Below, one piece after another: positions 9,201 to 17,127 of a stretch of 64,000 nucleotides of DNA. The translations under genes and the position numbers were made by a program. The notes beneath the pieces are model-generated. The model was not told the DNA's origin, did no database searches, and saw only the letters and a list, made by a program, of their open reading frames with translations. Source of the DNA: Polynucleobacter sp. AP-Nino-20-G2 (GTDB lineage Bacteria; Pseudomonadota; Gammaproteobacteria; Burkholderiales; Burkholderiaceae); contig NZ_CP061313.1 of NCBI RefSeq assembly GCF_018688235.1, forward strand, positions 1,161,130 to 1,225,129, given 5' to 3'. How positions within the stretch are numbered: the first letter of the stretch is position 1; the number at the start of each line of letters is the position of its first letter.

Positions 9201-9797
9201 ACTGTAATTGCCCATCAAGAATTTCTGTGTCTCGCTAGCACCTAGGTTTTTCAAGAGCGTATCAAAATGGGACTCGATGCCTTGTGGCAAATTACCCCAC
9301 CAATCATCCAAGCATTCTTCTTGCAGTCGCTTGGCATCTTCACGCAGACTGAAGCCCGGTTGAATTCCGGCTGAAACTGGAGCCGCGCCCAGCAATCTTC
9401 CAAACCAGCCATGGAAGGTGTCAATCACAATCCCTTGTGGACTTGCTAACACTTTTGCATAGAGGGATTTTGCTACAGGGAGTAACTGTTCTACTTGTGC
9501 CTTATTTACACCACGCTCCGTTAAATGATCAGCCAGCTGCTCATCACTGCATTGAGAGAATTCTTCTAGCAATCGATAGAGTCGATCACGCATCTCTTGA
9601 GCGGCTTTACGGGTAAAAGTCAGCGCGAGAATTTCCTGAGGCTTAGCGCCAGCCAAGAGTAAGCGCAGCATCCGTGCAACCAGCAACCAAGTCTTCCCAC
9701 TGCCGGCACAAGCCGAGACAATGACAGAGCGCTGCGGATCGCAAGCAATATCCACTCGGAATACCGGTTTGCCTTCAGAAATAGGGATATCGCTCAC
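6249..9797 (-). CDS. addA: AddA-like helicase-nuclease (UvrD/RecB superfamily)
   Basis: ATP-driven helicase and nuclease that resects double-strand breaks for RecA loading, acting with AddB. GTG at 9797 is chosen: AAGGGG lies five bases upstream and the codon overlaps the addB stop as GTGA, whereas the longer frame begins 18 bases earlier at TTG. The protein has about 1182 residues. Walker A (ACAGSGKT) is near residue 30, followed by ALTFTRKAAQEM; helicase motifs DEFQDTNPLQWQ, GDPKQSIYRFRRAD and RLMTIHGAKGLE follow. A RecB-type nuclease domain near the end holds YRLDRLVEFDD and IIDYK. Cotranscribed with addB. Confidence 0.92.
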   Translation of the reverse strand: MSDIPISEGKPVFRVDIACDPQRSVIVSACAGSGKTWLLVARMLRLLLAGAKPQEILALTFTRKAAQEMRDRLYRLLEEFSQCSDEQLADHLTERGVNKAQVEQLLPVAKSLYAKVLASPQGIVIDTFHGWFGRLLGAAPVSAGIQPGFSLREDAKRLQEECLDDWWGNLPQGIESHFDTLLKNLGASETQKFLMGNYSLFKQRGAWTFFSQACKAKGIAPIEQFKKSLTRLNAANPLDAVWGAMNAEADLRFLQKCFTNSSATEQGYAPAIKAAMEVKARGGDVMEIASVLQSVFLTQDDTNRTSNDKAAGDLKKYLKKEGLSDCEQEHVSYKQAWASAFLEFISWQKEREAYALNEAWFAMSSAMMEHVSATKESMRVRDFDDLEIGVSQLMADCANASYLQARLDAKYKHILVDEFQDTNPLQWQILRAWLEGYGQDESKPTVFIVGDPKQSIYRFRRADPRLFDDAEAFLVKELQAASLNQNATRRNAPQINTAVNRVFDRERLPETYQFTGQNTLWNAPAGGDAPYQLEGEAYLLPLIKHEAEELEQRAGSAFDQAIVDARQTADVTQRYIEGQQISALIQHVIATRPVADRENGNEVWRKARESDFLLLVKRRKYLPQFERALREAGLAFESSRLGGLLNTLEIDDLIALLLVLVTPRHDLPLAQVLRSPIFGFTEQQMQTLAKAMASNQYRSWWDALQDSPDASLIQAARYLEHWRILGERLPVHDLLDRIYQECDLRMKYASACQDIARAQVLANLDAFLELALNQDGGRYPSLGRFIEEINAIRRGDDDETPDEGDVEAESDLVDVDEESELSEEDRNKRVRLMTIHGAKGLESPFVIMLDANHTEGKADHRGVLLDWPPEHESPTHLSMYTSGTLTNPRSEVRERELLIGANENWNLLYVAMTRAKQGLWISGVAKAPTSKNPTGLDEKSWYGKATLGGLPLLEDPFLVTQSTSWQTGAIQTIEINQTHFMMEDFEVSWNAAKISHQQQLQDIESGLTLDAFQDEESSQQERNSDILEEGVHFHRLLEYLAIQTGQTGKKSKTSQTMNADQVAAWLKIDQEQAVKALQQAQTVLNTNALQQYLTTNQWVQAWNEIDLISQEGKSYRLDRLVEFDDHLAIIDYKLTIPEKGSEAHNQYRAQLNNYKQELGRIRPDKPAKAFLISSKGEIEEVI

Positions 9798-12784
9798 CAC
9801 ATCCCCTTTCTGCAAATGCCTCTAGCTTCGCAATACTGACAAACACTATCAGGCGCAAATGCTTTGAGGGGTTTGCCAGACCAAAGCAATTCCACATCCT
9901 CTGTAATCTGCTCAGAGAATTGCGTCATTGCATCTGGCATATCCTGAATAGCGACTGCCCGCTCGGCCTCATCACCACCTTTTTTGATATCCGCCTTTAA
10001 GGCTACCCACTCGGCTTGCTGTACTACGCGCCCGGGTATTTTTTGACTCTCGTTAGAAGCTCGAGCATAAATGAGGAGTTGGGGATCATCTAGTACCGCA
10101 TCCGCACGCCACTCCACCTTTGTCAAAGATTGATTCTTGTAGTCAATCACGGAAGCCGTTTTGGCATCCTGCATGCTGACATCAAAGCGATCGGCATAGC
10201 CCTCAATGCGAATATGACGCTCATTACCATCTGCATCAGTAAACGGCAAATCAAATCCCACCTTGACTTCCGCGTCATGGAAATCCCAGCCTTGAGCCTC
10301 GCGATCTAACTGCCACTGAATAAAACTCGGAATTTGTTTTTGCCAATCTCTTAAGATGCCTAGGACCCTGGCGTCGCCCTCGATCAAACGTTTAAACACT
10401 TGCTCCGAAATATTGACCAACTGCTGATGCATCCAGTTGCGACGCATATCGATATTAGTCACGACTGGTGAAGTGGATTTTTGCCCCTCACTTTTCATCG
10501 CGTGATAGAAATTACGCAAGATCTTATGCAAAGTCTGACCAGCCAAAGAAGCATCAAACCCTTCTTCAAAGCCTTTGAGTTTTCGTAGGCCTAAAAGGCT
10601 ACGGACATAGTATCGATAAGGGCAATCTCGCAAGGCTTTATAGGCGCTTGGGCTCATCGAAAGCGGCATGGGTAAATCGGCATCCAAACGAGCTACTGAC
10701 ATGTGAGCAGGTACGGCAGCGGCACTACGAGGCTCAAATAAGGCATTAGCATTTTGGGCTTGCCAATGTGGGAGCTCAATTTGTAAACGCTGAATCCATG
10801 CGGATGGTCTCAAGGGTTCGCCACTTTTGCTCTTGCTTTGCCACAATAAATCCACGCGCGGAAACGAAATCAAGAGCTGGGATAAGTCTCGCGCCTGCTG
10901 AATAAATTGCGCTTCAATACTCGAGCCGCCCAATAGGCGACTCAATGCGTCTGAGAAAAATAATGGCGGCTCTGAGAATGCTGGCAACTGCTGCTCATCG
11001 CACCCTACAACCACTACCGACTCAAACTCCCGAAAACGCGTAGAGCTTAAAGGCAGGATGCTTAAAGTTGCTAGAGCATTGATGCCCTTCTCCTCATAAG
11101 AAGCTTCTTCGACTACCGTCTTCAGCAAACTCAGCCACTCATTGAGGCGCATGACAATACGCTGATGCTCCTCATCAAAATCAAATGCTGCTAAGAGCTC
11201 AAGTAATTGCTTACCAGCAGAGTCTTTTTCTAAGCCCTGCGACATTCCAGTGAATGTCAAATCTTCTATCAGATATTGATAAGCAAGCGCGCAATCAATC
11301 TTGATGCCACGCCAACGATTTAAGCGGCCTCGAACACACTGCAACAACTCAAGCAATAGTGGATTAGGCGCCGCGGAGCCGTGCGCAACCGACCCCTCAA
11401 TGGCCATATGAAAAGTTTCCCAACCAGACTTGGCCTGACTAGCAATCAAGATATCTTCTAGTTCTGCAACCAAGCCATTGAGAGACTCCGCCGCCCTGGG
11501 ACTGCCGGAGCTATCTTGACTTAAGCACTGAGCGATATCTAAAAATGGATTTTGCAAAAACTCTAATAAGTCGTTCGCACTTGGACCTTCAGGGGATGAG
11601 CGCAATAACTCCAGCCAACTATTAAGCGCTGCTGCAGCTCTAGTGGTGGAGAGCTTCCAGCCTGTTTCATCTTGGATCTTGAGTGATGGACCTAAGCGCC
11701 CTAGTAATGCGCGCGCCCTTCTGGCCACCAAGCGATCTTGCGCGACCAAGGCGATATTAGTTTTTCCATCAATCAGTTGCTGCTCGATGGTTTTGGCGGT
11801 TGCCCATGCCAACTCCTCAAAACGTTTAGCGGCAATCAAGCGCCAATGTTCTGGATGCGCATTGGCAATATTTGCTTGAACTGTGGCCTGAACTTGCGCT
11901 TCTGTGATTGACTCGTCATTCGTATTGAGCGCCTCACTCCATAGCGCAACTAACTCCCAGTTCATCGTCACTTCAATGGCAGGGGCATACTTTGCGTAAT
12001 CTGAGAGGTAATGTTGAATTAGTGTTTTATCTACTGGTGTTGGATCAGCTGTCTCCACCCAGATCAGCGGCCGTGGTTCTGAGCCATATTGAGCAGCCTC
12101 AAGATGGGCTGCCATTGCGAATTGTTTTCTGAATGCGGGATCACTTGCGCTCGTGATGTATCGCCAAAATGTCAGCAGTACTTGCGCCTCTTGATCCACC
12201 ACTTTGCGCGCTAGGTTTGGGTATGCCTGCGCAACAGCACGATCTAATAATGGCTGCAGCGTTTCAATCCAGGCTTGCGTATTAACCTCACCCTGTTGTT
12301 CGCTAATGAGTCCATGTAACTCCTTCTGCAGAATTGGTGCAATGGTATTCGACAAGCTATCGCATGCCGCAATAATGGCCTGCGCCAATCCCCATGCCCC
12401 TGCCTCAGTTTCCGCTTTAAACCAACTTTGTAGATCCTTGTGCTTTCTGAGAGTGGCGTATACCGAGAGCCAGCGCTCTAAGTCGGATTGTTTTTTAGGA
12501 AACTTCCAAGCGCCCGGCGCGGCTTCTAACCAATCATTGAAACTCATGACTTGAGGTAAGAAAGCGATCTTGGGGTTCAGTCCTTTAGGTCGATACTTTT
12601 CTAAGGCCGCCCTGACACCCATCAAGGGGCCGGCAGTACTGAGCACCACCAAGGGGCGTTGATTAGTTTGCACTGCACAATTCCAAATACCGTCCGCGAG
12701 CTCCTTTAAGGCGCCAGCATTAGGCGCAATAGTCCATGCGTAAGGCTGCTGTTGATCAGAAATGGTCGGAAATGGGCGAGACAT
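9794..12784 (-). CDS. addB: AddB-like PD-(D/E)XK nuclease subunit
   Basis: Partner subunit of the AddAB double-strand-break resection complex, 996 residues. The N-terminal region resembles an inactivated helicase fold as in AddB. The C-terminal nuclease domain carries SVIDYKNQS. Iron-sulfur cysteines are visible: one in ALRDCPYRYYVRSLLG and three at the extreme C-terminus (C982, C985, C991 in CQYCEARGIC), the arrangement known for AddB. It is first in the operon; its stop overlaps the addA start. No clear ribosome site precedes the ATG. Betaproteobacterial members are often annotated only as PD-(D/E)XK nuclease family. Confidence 0.88.
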   Translation of the reverse strand: MSRPFPTISDQQQPYAWTIAPNAGALKELADGIWNCAVQTNQRPLVVLSTAGPLMGVRAALEKYRPKGLNPKIAFLPQVMSFNDWLEAAPGAWKFPKKQSDLERWLSVYATLRKHKDLQSWFKAETEAGAWGLAQAIIAACDSLSNTIAPILQKELHGLISEQQGEVNTQAWIETLQPLLDRAVAQAYPNLARKVVDQEAQVLLTFWRYITSASDPAFRKQFAMAAHLEAAQYGSEPRPLIWVETADPTPVDKTLIQHYLSDYAKYAPAIEVTMNWELVALWSEALNTNDESITEAQVQATVQANIANAHPEHWRLIAAKRFEELAWATAKTIEQQLIDGKTNIALVAQDRLVARRARALLGRLGPSLKIQDETGWKLSTTRAAAALNSWLELLRSSPEGPSANDLLEFLQNPFLDIAQCLSQDSSGSPRAAESLNGLVAELEDILIASQAKSGWETFHMAIEGSVAHGSAAPNPLLLELLQCVRGRLNRWRGIKIDCALAYQYLIEDLTFTGMSQGLEKDSAGKQLLELLAAFDFDEEHQRIVMRLNEWLSLLKTVVEEASYEEKGINALATLSILPLSSTRFREFESVVVVGCDEQQLPAFSEPPLFFSDALSRLLGGSSIEAQFIQQARDLSQLLISFPRVDLLWQSKSKSGEPLRPSAWIQRLQIELPHWQAQNANALFEPRSAAAVPAHMSVARLDADLPMPLSMSPSAYKALRDCPYRYYVRSLLGLRKLKGFEEGFDASLAGQTLHKILRNFYHAMKSEGQKSTSPVVTNIDMRRNWMHQQLVNISEQVFKRLIEGDARVLGILRDWQKQIPSFIQWQLDREAQGWDFHDAEVKVGFDLPFTDADGNERHIRIEGYADRFDVSMQDAKTASVIDYKNQSLTKVEWRADAVLDDPQLLIYARASNESQKIPGRVVQQAEWVALKADIKKGGDEAERAVAIQDMPDAMTQFSEQITEDVELLWSGKPLKAFAPDSVCQYCEARGICRKGMW

Positions 12785-12914
12785 TCAGTGTGGAGCGGGA
12801 TTCTAGTTTTGGGTCAATTTAAGAGTTTTGGGCAGAAAGTGTGGCTTATTGCTAATATAAGCGGTGTAACGCAATCACTATATAAAACTAAATAAGACCA
12901 AATAAGGAATTTTC

Positions 12915-13241
12915 ATGAGTGCCGGCATTAAATATGTAACTGACGCTTCATTCGAGCAAGATGTTCTCAAGTCCGATAAACCTGTATTGCTCGACTTCTG
13001 GGCTGAGTGGTGCGGTCCTTGCAAGATGATCGGCCCTATTCTTGAAGAACTCGCCGGCGAATACGGTGACAAGATTCAGATCGCGAAGATGAACGTGGAT
13101 GAGAACCAAGGTGTTCCGGCCCAATTCAATATTCGCGGTATCCCAACATTGATCCTCTTTAAGAACGGCACTGTTGCTGCTCAAAAAGTAGGCGCCTTGG
13201 CCAAATCCCAGCTGACTGCTTTTATTGATAGTCATCTGTAA
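12915..13241 (+). CDS. trxA: Thioredoxin
   Basis: Cytosolic dithiol-disulfide reductase of 108 residues, the standard size. The active site WCGPC is at residues 32-36, the cis-proline is in RGIPT, and the terminal helix ends at SHL. An AAGGA ribosome site precedes the ATG by six bases. The gene is followed by its own strong terminator and then by rho, a neighbourhood found in many proteobacteria. Confidence 0.97.
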   Translation: MSAGIKYVTDASFEQDVLKSDKPVLLDFWAEWCGPCKMIGPILEELAGEYGDKIQIAKMNVDENQGVPAQFNIRGIPTLILFKNGTVAAQKVGALAKSQLTAFIDSHL

Positions 13242-13253
13242 ATAGTGCTTGAT

Positions 13254-13285
13254 CACAGGTTCACTGGGTGAGCCTGTGGTTTTTA
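13254..13285 (+). terminator. Rho-independent terminator of trxA
   Basis: An 11-base-pair stem (13254-13264 with 13268-13278, one G-T wobble, loop TGG) is followed by GTTTTTA. It separates trxA from the rho leader. Confidence 0.9.
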
Positions 13286-13338
13286 TTGGTGTTTAGCCTG
13301 CTTCAGACTGCTTTAGACCGCTTTAGCTCACTAGTTAC

Positions 13339-13548
13339 TTGAAACGCCTGTTTTTTAGTGTAGTATCTATTGCATCAGTACATCAAAGCACTTTCAGTGC
13401 GCCGACCCTCAGCAAGATTCTTAGTAATTTACCTCCCCTCTTTTTAGCAAAATCCCCCACATTCTGTTTTTCCATATCCGTCTGATATTCATCTAGACGG
13501 CGATTACTCAAAACACATTCATACCCTTATTTAATACCCGAGAACCAC
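13339..13548 (+). promoter_or_regulatory. Promoter and long C-rich leader of rho
   Basis: A sigma-70-like promoter is seen: TTGAAA at 13339-13344, 16-base spacer, TAGTAT at 13361-13366. From the predicted start near 13373 the untranslated leader is about 175 bases. Its middle (about 13428-13475) is pyrimidine-rich and poor in G, with CCTCCCC and ATCCCCCAC tracts, as expected of a rut site. Rho is known to attenuate its own leader in E. coli, so autoregulation is a reasonable inference. The 13242-13548 gap holds the trxA terminator and this leader; I see no ORF in it. Confidence 0.6.
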
Positions 13549-14811
13549 ATGCAATTATCTGAACTCAAAGTCCTCCACGTTTCCGCCCTACTTGAAATGG
13601 CAGCCAGCCTGGAGATCGAAAACACGCAACGGATGCGCAAACAAGAATTGATGTTCGCCATTCTGAAGAAACGTGCCAAAGCTGGTGAAACCGTTTTTGG
13701 TGACGGCACTTTGGAAGTATTGCCTGATGGCTTCGGTTTCTTGCGCTCCCCAGACGCCTCTTATATGGCATCTCCGGATGACATCTATATCTCCCCTGCA
13801 CAAATTCGTCGCTTCAATCTGCACACTGGTGACAGCGTTGAGGGCGAGGTTCGCACTCCTAAAGATGGTGAGCGTTACTTTGCATTAGTAAAAGTAGACA
13901 AGATCAATGGCCTGCCTCCAGAGGCGTTAAAGAACCGCATCATGTTCGAGAACCTAACGCCTTTGCACCCTAATCGCGTAGTGCAGTTAGAGCGCGACAT
14001 TAAGGCTGAAGAGAATTTAACCGGCCGCATCATCGATATGATCTCCCCGATTGGCTATGGTCAACGCGGCCTGCTGGTGGCTTCACCAAAATCCGGTAAG
14101 ACCGTGATGATGCAGCACATTGCGCATGCCATCGCAGCGAATAATCCCGAAGCGATTCTTATCGTATTGTTAGTGGATGAGCGCCCTGAGGAAGTTACCG
14201 AGATGCAGCGCTCCGTTCGCGGTGAAGTCGTTGCCTCAACATTTGATGAGCCAGCCGTTCGTCACGTGCAAGTTGCCGAGATGGTGATTGAGAAAGCCAA
14301 GCGCTTGGTAGAGATGAAAAAAGACGTCATCATCTTGCTTGACTCCATTACGCGTCTTGCTCGCGCCTACAATACAGTCGTTCCTTCATCGGGCAAAGTA
14401 CTCTCTGGCGGTGTGGATGCCAATGCATTGCAGCGTCCAAAACGCTTCTTTGGCGCAGCACGTAATGTGGAAGAAGGCGGCTCACTCACCATCATCGCTA
14501 CTGCCCTGATTGAAACTGGTAGCCGTATGGATGACCTCATTTACGAAGAGTTCAAAGGTACTGGCAATATGGAAGTTCACCTTGAGCGTCGTTTGGCTGA
14601 GCGCCGTGTTTATCCTGCAATCAACCTCAACAAGTCTGGCACCCGCCGCGAGGAATTGCTGGTGAAAGCTGAAAACCTCCAAAAAATCTGGGTTTTACGT
14701 AAATTATTGGCAGATATGGATGATATCGAGGCGATGAACTTTATCGTTGATAAGCTCAAATCCACCAAAAATAACGGCGAATTCTTTGATTTAATGCGTA
14801 AAGGCGGCTAA
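13549..14811 (+). CDS. rho: Transcription termination factor Rho
   Basis: Hexameric RNA-dependent ATPase that ends transcription at rut-containing, untranslated RNA. The 420-residue length matches the family. The N-terminal Rho domain is followed by the cold-shock RNA-binding domain (VFGDGTLEVLPDGFGFLRSP, residues 49-68). Walker A is ASPKSGKT at 178-185, Walker B IILLDS with D265, and the Q and R loops are in the GGVDANALQRPKRFFGAARN segment. No insertion domain is present. Rho-leader features upstream suggest feedback control. Confidence 0.98.
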   Translation: MQLSELKVLHVSALLEMAASLEIENTQRMRKQELMFAILKKRAKAGETVFGDGTLEVLPDGFGFLRSPDASYMASPDDIYISPAQIRRFNLHTGDSVEGEVRTPKDGERYFALVKVDKINGLPPEALKNRIMFENLTPLHPNRVVQLERDIKAEENLTGRIIDMISPIGYGQRGLLVASPKSGKTVMMQHIAHAIAANNPEAILIVLLVDERPEEVTEMQRSVRGEVVASTFDEPAVRHVQVAEMVIEKAKRLVEMKKDVIILLDSITRLARAYNTVVPSSGKVLSGGVDANALQRPKRFFGAARNVEEGGSLTIIATALIETGSRMDDLIYEEFKGTGNMEVHLERRLAERRVYPAINLNKSGTRREELLVKAENLQKIWVLRKLLADMDDIEAMNFIVDKLKSTKNNGEFFDLMRKGG

Positions 14812-14954
14812 TTTAGCCCCTTGTACTCGGTAAAAGTGCGCTTTGTTATTGATTTCATGGCATAATTTCGCTTTTATCGCTTTAATAATTTGCATTTAAC
14901 TGGGTAAGTATTGAGGTTTTAAACCACAACGGCTACTCGCTAATAGGACTAAAA

Positions 14955-15302
14955 ATGAAACCTGGCATTCACCCCGAATATCGTGAAATCGTCTTTTTGG
15001 ACGTTTCCAACAACTTCAGCTTCAAGACTCGCTCCACCATGGCCACTAAAGAAACAGTCAAGTGGGAGGATGGCAATGAGTATCCATTAGCCAAGATCGA
15101 GACTTCATCTGAGTCACACCCTTTCTACACTGGTACCCAGAAGATTATGGATACTGCCGGTCGTGTTGAGAAATTCCGTCAGAAATTCGGTACTAAAGCT
15201 GTTGCTAAAGCTTCCGGTGATGGCGCTGCTAAAACAGCTGAGAAAAAAGCTGCTGCTGCAGAAGCTAAAGCTGCTGAAAAGCCAGCTAAGAAAAAGGCTT
15301 AA
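14955..15302 (+). CDS. rpmE2: 50S ribosomal protein L31 type B with Ala/Lys-rich tail
   Basis: Large-subunit protein that bridges to the small subunit. The first 80 residues are a type B L31 (MKPGIHPEYREIVFLDVSNN, and SHPFYTGTQKIMDTAGRVEKF). The zinc-binding cysteines of type A L31 are absent, as expected for the zinc-independent form. About 35 extra residues of alternating Ala, Lys and Glu extend the C-terminus to 115; usual type B proteins have 80-90. The gene is 143 bases after rho and closed by a terminator. Confidence 0.95.
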   Translation: MKPGIHPEYREIVFLDVSNNFSFKTRSTMATKETVKWEDGNEYPLAKIETSSESHPFYTGTQKIMDTAGRVEKFRQKFGTKAVAKASGDGAAKTAEKKAAAAEAKAAEKPAKKKA

Positions 15303-15360
15303 TTTCAGGCTTACTTCGAATAGGGATTGGGTAATCGCCCACCCCCTGCGAGATAATCAA

Positions 15361-15382
15361 GGCAGCGTTTGCTGCCTTTTTT
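15361..15382 (+). terminator. Rho-independent terminator of rpmE2
   Basis: GGCAGC, loop GTTT, GCTGCC, then six T. It ends just before the next coding start at 15397. Confidence 0.92.
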
Positions 15383-15396
15383 ATTGCTAATTTTTT

Positions 15397-17124
15397 ATGG
15401 TCAAACTTACCGCCGCCGCCACCACCTCTATTCCGCGCATCATTATTTTTGCGCTGACTTTGGTGTACGGTCTCGCCGGTCTATTTGCGCGCGATCCCTG
15501 GAAGAACGAGGATGCAATCGGCTTTGGCGGCATGTGGACCCTGCAGCACGGCAAAGCGCTGGATTGGATTGTTCCGCATCTAGCGGGACGCGATGTTTCT
15601 TTAGGCGCTCCCTTCCCATACTGGCTAGGCGCTACCCTCATCGATCTATTTGGACCTTTGATTGGCGCCACCAATGCGGCGCGTCTCTATGCCGCAATCT
15701 GCTTTTTTGCATCGGCACTAGCGATTTGGTATGCCACCTATCTATTAGGTCGCCGTCAAGAAGTTCAGCCTATGGCTTTAGCGGTAGGTGGTCAGCCTGG
15801 TCGCAAGAACTATGGCATGACTTTAGCCGATGGCGCCCTATTGATTTTCTTGGCATGCGTAGGTCTTGCGCAACGCGCACATGAAACCACGCCCATGATG
15901 GCGCAGCTCATGGGTATCAGTATTGTGTTGTACGGCACCGTTCGCGGCTTGGACAAGCCATGGCAAGGTGGTTTATGGACTGGCCTTGGCATTGCCATTG
16001 TGGCGCTCTCCAGCAATCTCACGCTCAGCCTCATCATTGTGAGCTCCACCATCATTGCGGTGATTGCCAGCAATGCAAAGTTACGCTTTCGTTGGACATT
16101 AACCAGCACCGTACTTGGTTTAATTGGTTTTGCGATCTGGCCTGCACTTTGGTATTTGGGCAACCTCACTCCAGAATGGCGCCACATTGCCGAAGAAGGC
16201 TGGCGCAATATGCCAGAGATGCGCGCCACTCCATCGATTGAATCTCTTGGATTTTTTAGCGTGAACTTTTGGGCTTACGCCTGGCCAGTCTGGCCGCTTG
16301 CCATCATCTCCCTCGCCCACTGGGGTCGAGTAAAAGCCGCGGGTCAATGGCGTGCACCACATCTATGTATCCCGCTGAGTATATTTATTGGTTGCCTCAT
16401 CTATGTGTTGTTTAGGATGGAAGCTAACGAACATGATTTGATGATCTTGATTCCAAGTCTGTCCATCATTGCCGCATTTAGCCTCCCTATTCTGAAACGC
16501 GGTCTGATCAGTTTCATTGACTGGTTTGCGATGTTCAGCTTCACCATCATTGCTTTGGCAATTTGGATTATTTGGCTAGCTAAAGTCACTGGCTTTCCAG
16601 AATCTACCGCCGCGAATCTGACACGACTCTTGCCGGGATTTCAGGCGCGGTTTGATTACATCAGCTTTTTGGTAGCTATTGTCATTACCGGTGTTTGGCT
16701 AGCAATTGTGCGCTGGAGAACATCACGCGCCCCCAAAGAAATCTGGCGCTGCCTCATCATCTCCGCATCGGGCACCACCTTAATGTGGGTGCTGTTGATG
16801 ACGCTCTGGCTGCCAACAATTAACTACGCTAAAACCTATCGCTATGTTTCCGATCGCTTGGCGCAAATTATTGCCAACACACCAGGCTGCATCGACACCA
16901 CTAATCTGGGTCCAGCTCAGTTAGCTTCGTTTAGCTACTTCACTAAATTACCCTTGCGTGATGATCCTAACTGCAACCTCATGTTGACCCATAGCTCCTT
17001 AGAGGCAAAGGCATACGCTAGCCTAAATAAAAAGCAAATTACCTTGCTTTGGGAAGATCGTCGCGCATCTGACCGTGATGAGCGCTTGCGCCTCTATCAA
17101 ATCACTTCAGCCGGCAAAGAGTAA
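15397..17124 (+). CDS. GT-C family glycosyltransferase (ArnT/PMT-like, family 39)
   Basis: Polytopic inner-membrane protein of 575 residues. The first periplasmic loop holds WKNEDAIGFGGMWTL, matching the acidic loop motif of ArnT/PMT enzymes that take sugar from a polyprenyl-phosphate donor. Roughly ten or more hydrophobic segments follow, and a soluble C-terminal part (about residues 480-575) carries two cysteines (NTPGCIDTT, DDPNCNLM) that could form a disulfide. The acceptor is unknown: lipid A, other glycans and protein are all possible. Three bases separate it from the MATE gene, so the two are cotranscribed. No ArnT pathway genes are nearby. Confidence 0.8.
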   Translation: MVKLTAAATTSIPRIIIFALTLVYGLAGLFARDPWKNEDAIGFGGMWTLQHGKALDWIVPHLAGRDVSLGAPFPYWLGATLIDLFGPLIGATNAARLYAAICFFASALAIWYATYLLGRRQEVQPMALAVGGQPGRKNYGMTLADGALLIFLACVGLAQRAHETTPMMAQLMGISIVLYGTVRGLDKPWQGGLWTGLGIAIVALSSNLTLSLIIVSSTIIAVIASNAKLRFRWTLTSTVLGLIGFAIWPALWYLGNLTPEWRHIAEEGWRNMPEMRATPSIESLGFFSVNFWAYAWPVWPLAIISLAHWGRVKAAGQWRAPHLCIPLSIFIGCLIYVLFRMEANEHDLMILIPSLSIIAAFSLPILKRGLISFIDWFAMFSFTIIALAIWIIWLAKVTGFPESTAANLTRLLPGFQARFDYISFLVAIVITGVWLAIVRWRTSRAPKEIWRCLIISASGTTLMWVLLMTLWLPTINYAKTYRYVSDRLAQIIANTPGCIDTTNLGPAQLASFSYFTKLPLRDDPNCNLMLTHSSLEAKAYASLNKKQITLLWEDRRASDRDERLRLYQITSAGKE

Positions 17125-17127
17125 TTC

